Below are positions 63,715 to 64,000 of a stretch of DNA of 64,000 nt, piece by piece (the first letter of the stretch is position 1; each line of letters begins with the position of its first letter). The position numbers and the translations under genes were made by a program. Source of the stretch: Prorocentrum cordatum (lineage: Eukaryota; Sar; Dinophyceae; Prorocentrales; Prorocentraceae); contig CAUYUJ010018457.1 of the NCBI GenBank assembly GCA_963575745.1, forward strand, positions 101,501 through 165,500. Reading direction: 5' to 3'. The notes under the pieces were generated by a model. That model was not told the DNA's origin, did no database searches, and saw only the letters and a list, made by a program, of their open reading frames with translations.

Positions 63715-64000
63715 GAGCTCCGAATTGTCGCAGCCAGGCCTGAAGAGAAGTGGGCCGGGCCCCCCTGGCTGTCCCGTCGCATCGGGTCATCGCCCAATAG
63801 TGCGCCCCGTGACGTGATACGTTCAGAGAAGGAACCGACTCACCCAACGCGTTGACAAACACTGCAAACGCAGTGGTCCTGTTGAGCGGAAACGCACGGG
63901 GCACGGCAGCTTTCCTTCTCTCGGCAGGGCGAGCCTGCGATTGGCAATCGGGGCAGGAGTAAATTCGAACCGACGCATCTGATCACTTCAGGACGTGTCT
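62761..64000 (-). pseudogene. copia-like integrase C-terminal region, partial at window end
   Basis: The minus strand has LPPGRAGSNGKWPVGPGMVV, ARHQIHVWASIRGRSRKRSS, GQVRPAANPETRGAALVQDE and AVQELIRQVRGAANEAEAPL. This resembles the small beta-barrel after the integrase catalytic core (G-P-x-V-V...x-V-W-x-x-x-x-G-x...LRPA). Further upstream SLVMEMKSSFGNSSEGSNGT and SRHGGWMKDLLVKGASGRVL are weaker. An (AT)n repeat interrupts at 63671-63712. The catalytic D-D-E is not seen and may lie beyond the window. Confidence 0.45.
63669..63713. repeat. (AT)n microsatellite
   Basis: About 20 AT units. Confidence 0.95.

Overview
The window reads as dinoflagellate nuclear DNA (a Prorocentrum- or Symbiodiniaceae-like genome is my best guess, not proven). 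It is GC-rich. Its short exons are separated by introns packed with GGA/CCT, GAT/CAT and CAA microsatellites. Several introns have GT-AG or irregular borders. Decayed Ty1/copia-like and non-LTR retroelements are scattered through it. There is no bacterial gene organisation: no operons, no ribosome binding sites, no tRNA or rRNA that I could recognise.

Layout. 0-2 kb: a decayed copia-like gag/protease on the minus strand. 2-4.9 kb: a ~130-bp tandem repeat and a long homopurine tract. 4.9-7.5 kb (+): a non-LTR reverse transcriptase with a C-terminal restriction-like endonuclease, broken by a ~270-bp internal inversion with 8-bp inverted repeats at its ends. 8.9-30.5 kb (-): four split genes in one direction, here called W (30.4-27.0), Z (26.4?-24.1), Y (18.5-14.9) and X (12.7-8.9). 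Z resembles a cytosine-5 DNA methyltransferase core. W, Y and X are unidentified proteins that I believe are multicopy in dinoflagellates. One intron of X holds a run of 197 consecutive C. 33.3-35.9 kb (-): a frameshifted copia-like gag split by a (GA)n tract. 37.6-40.1 kb (+): two frameshifted fragments of dinoflagellate multicopy genes. 40-57 kb: mostly minisatellites, CAA and TG repeats and a recurring ~300-bp unit, with a few weak exon candidates. 57.3-60.5 kb: a higher-order satellite of ~720-bp units built on 64-bp subrepeats. 60.7-64 kb (-): a decayed copia-like integrase/RT/RNase H running off the window end.

The most interesting system is a family of palindromic elements of about 200-300 bp with terminal inverted repeats (core AGGCCTCCYAGATGG). 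There are five copies (8.3, 13.7, 15.6, 25.4 and 27.3 kb), four with 5-bp target-site duplications. One copy (27346-27589) sits between two exons of gene W so that the CAAGG duplication supplies both splice sites (AAG|GTAGAG...GACAAG|GGG). This is the signature of an introner, a transposon that makes new introns. Three further foldback/MITE-like families are also present. The window therefore shows a dinoflagellate gene cluster being rebuilt by intron-generating elements, microsatellite growth and retroelement decay.
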